Assembly (NCBI GenBank): GCA_023451915.1
Contig: JAEXXS010000472.1
Span: 1 to 6,180, forward strand
DNA length: 6,180 bases
Origin: Pseudomonadota bacterium
GTDB taxonomy: Bacteria; Pseudomonadota; Alphaproteobacteria; Rhizobiales; Rhizobiaceae
Direction: 5' to 3'
Shown: piece by piece, positions 5,848 through 6,180 of the stretch
How the letters are laid out: every line of letters begins with the position of its first letter
Numbering within the stretch: the first letter of the stretch is position 1
Translations under genes and position numbers: made by a program
Notes under the pieces: generated by a model
What the model saw: only the letters and a program-made list of their open reading frames with translations
What the model was told of the DNA's origin: nothing
Database searches by the model: none

Positions 5848-6180
5848 TCACGATTTCGGCGTCAGCTTCAAAAGGCGTCCGGGATTATCATCTTCGATCA
5901 GCCAGATCGCGCCATCCGGGCCGACAGCCACATCGCGGATGCGATTGCCCATATCGAAGCGCTCGGCTTCATCCGGCTGGCCTTTGCCATCAAATGTCAC
6001 TCGCACCAGGGCCATCGAAGAAAGACCGGCGATCAGAGCCGAACCATCCCAGGATTTGAACAGATCGCCCTTGTAAAAGACCAGACCGCCCGGTGAGATC
6101 ACCGGCGTCCAGTACAGCAGCGGCGCTTCGAATTCGGGGCGTGTGCTGTGGCGCGGGATCGGCCTGCCGCTATAATTGTC
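5848..6180 (-). CDS. PQQ-dependent soluble aldose/glucose dehydrogenase, C-terminal part (runs off right edge)
   Basis: The minus strand from 6180 is open for 110 codons to TGA at 5850-5848, so the frame enters from outside the window. The visible segment begins DNYSGRPIPRHSTRPEFEAP and continues with LLYWTPVISPGGLVFYKGD, SALIAGLSSMALVRVTFDG and NRIRDVAVGPDGAIWLIEDD, ending LLKLTPKS. This wording is that of the last beta-propeller blades of the GSDH family (PF07995), as in E. coli YliI (Asd). Family members oxidise aldoses to lactones with PQQ and calcium, normally in the periplasm; the signal peptide and most active-site residues lie beyond the window, so substrate and location are inferred. 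The GTG at 6102 is internal and not the start. The gene converges on pgk with the shared hairpin between. Confidence 0.85.
   Translation of the reverse strand, partial: DNYSGRPIPRHSTRPEFEAPLLYWTPVISPGGLVFYKGDLFKSWDGSALIAGLSSMALVRVTFDGKGQPDEAERFDMGNRIRDVAVGPDGAIWLIEDDNPGRLLKLTPKS

Noticed and set aside
5804..6076. Plus-strand open frame over the 3' dehydrogenase region
   Set aside because: It begins in the terminator stem and overlaps clear GSDH-family sequence on the minus strand.

Overview
The window is chromosomal core-genome DNA from an alphaproteobacterium of the Hyphomicrobiales (Rhizobiales), most likely Brucellaceae (Brucella/Ochrobactrum). This rests on the wording of the conserved proteins, the GC-rich third codon positions and the gene order zapA / DUF4164 // tkt - gap - (small gene) - pgk. 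The assignment comes from recalled family sequences; no search was run.

Layout. Positions 1-407 (minus strand) hold the 5' part of zapA, an FtsZ-ring assembly factor, preceded by a 90-residue coiled-coil DUF4164 protein. Positions 408-788 are a divergent intergenic region. It contains a candidate minus-strand promoter, a perfect inverted repeat, a candidate tkt promoter whose -35 overlaps a GANTC methylation site, and a hairpin-forming tkt leader. Positions 789-5766 (plus strand) hold tkt (transketolase), a strong hairpin, gap (glyceraldehyde-3-phosphate dehydrogenase), a PF06475-type putative glycolipid-binding protein, and pgk (phosphoglycerate kinase). A 13-bp stem with a GAAA loop then separates pgk from a convergent gene at 5848-6180 (minus), the C-terminal part of a PQQ-dependent soluble sugar dehydrogenase that runs off the right edge.

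How the genes fit together. Transketolase produces glyceraldehyde-3-phosphate in the non-oxidative pentose phosphate pathway; Gap and Pgk carry it reversibly to 3-phosphoglycerate. The three form one central-carbon block on one strand. The small PF06475 gene between gap and pgk has no obvious metabolic link to it. The left pair belongs to cell division and shares only the intergenic region with tkt.

Most unusual observation. zapA has no ATG, GTG or TTG at its conserved N-terminus. An ATA codon stands exactly where the initiator is expected, 5 nt after a near-perfect AGGAGG. The upstream DUF4164 gene is in the same reading frame and separated from it by a single TAG. The rest of the window looks like ordinary housekeeping DNA; I see no mobile element, CRISPR array, tRNA, rRNA or defence system.
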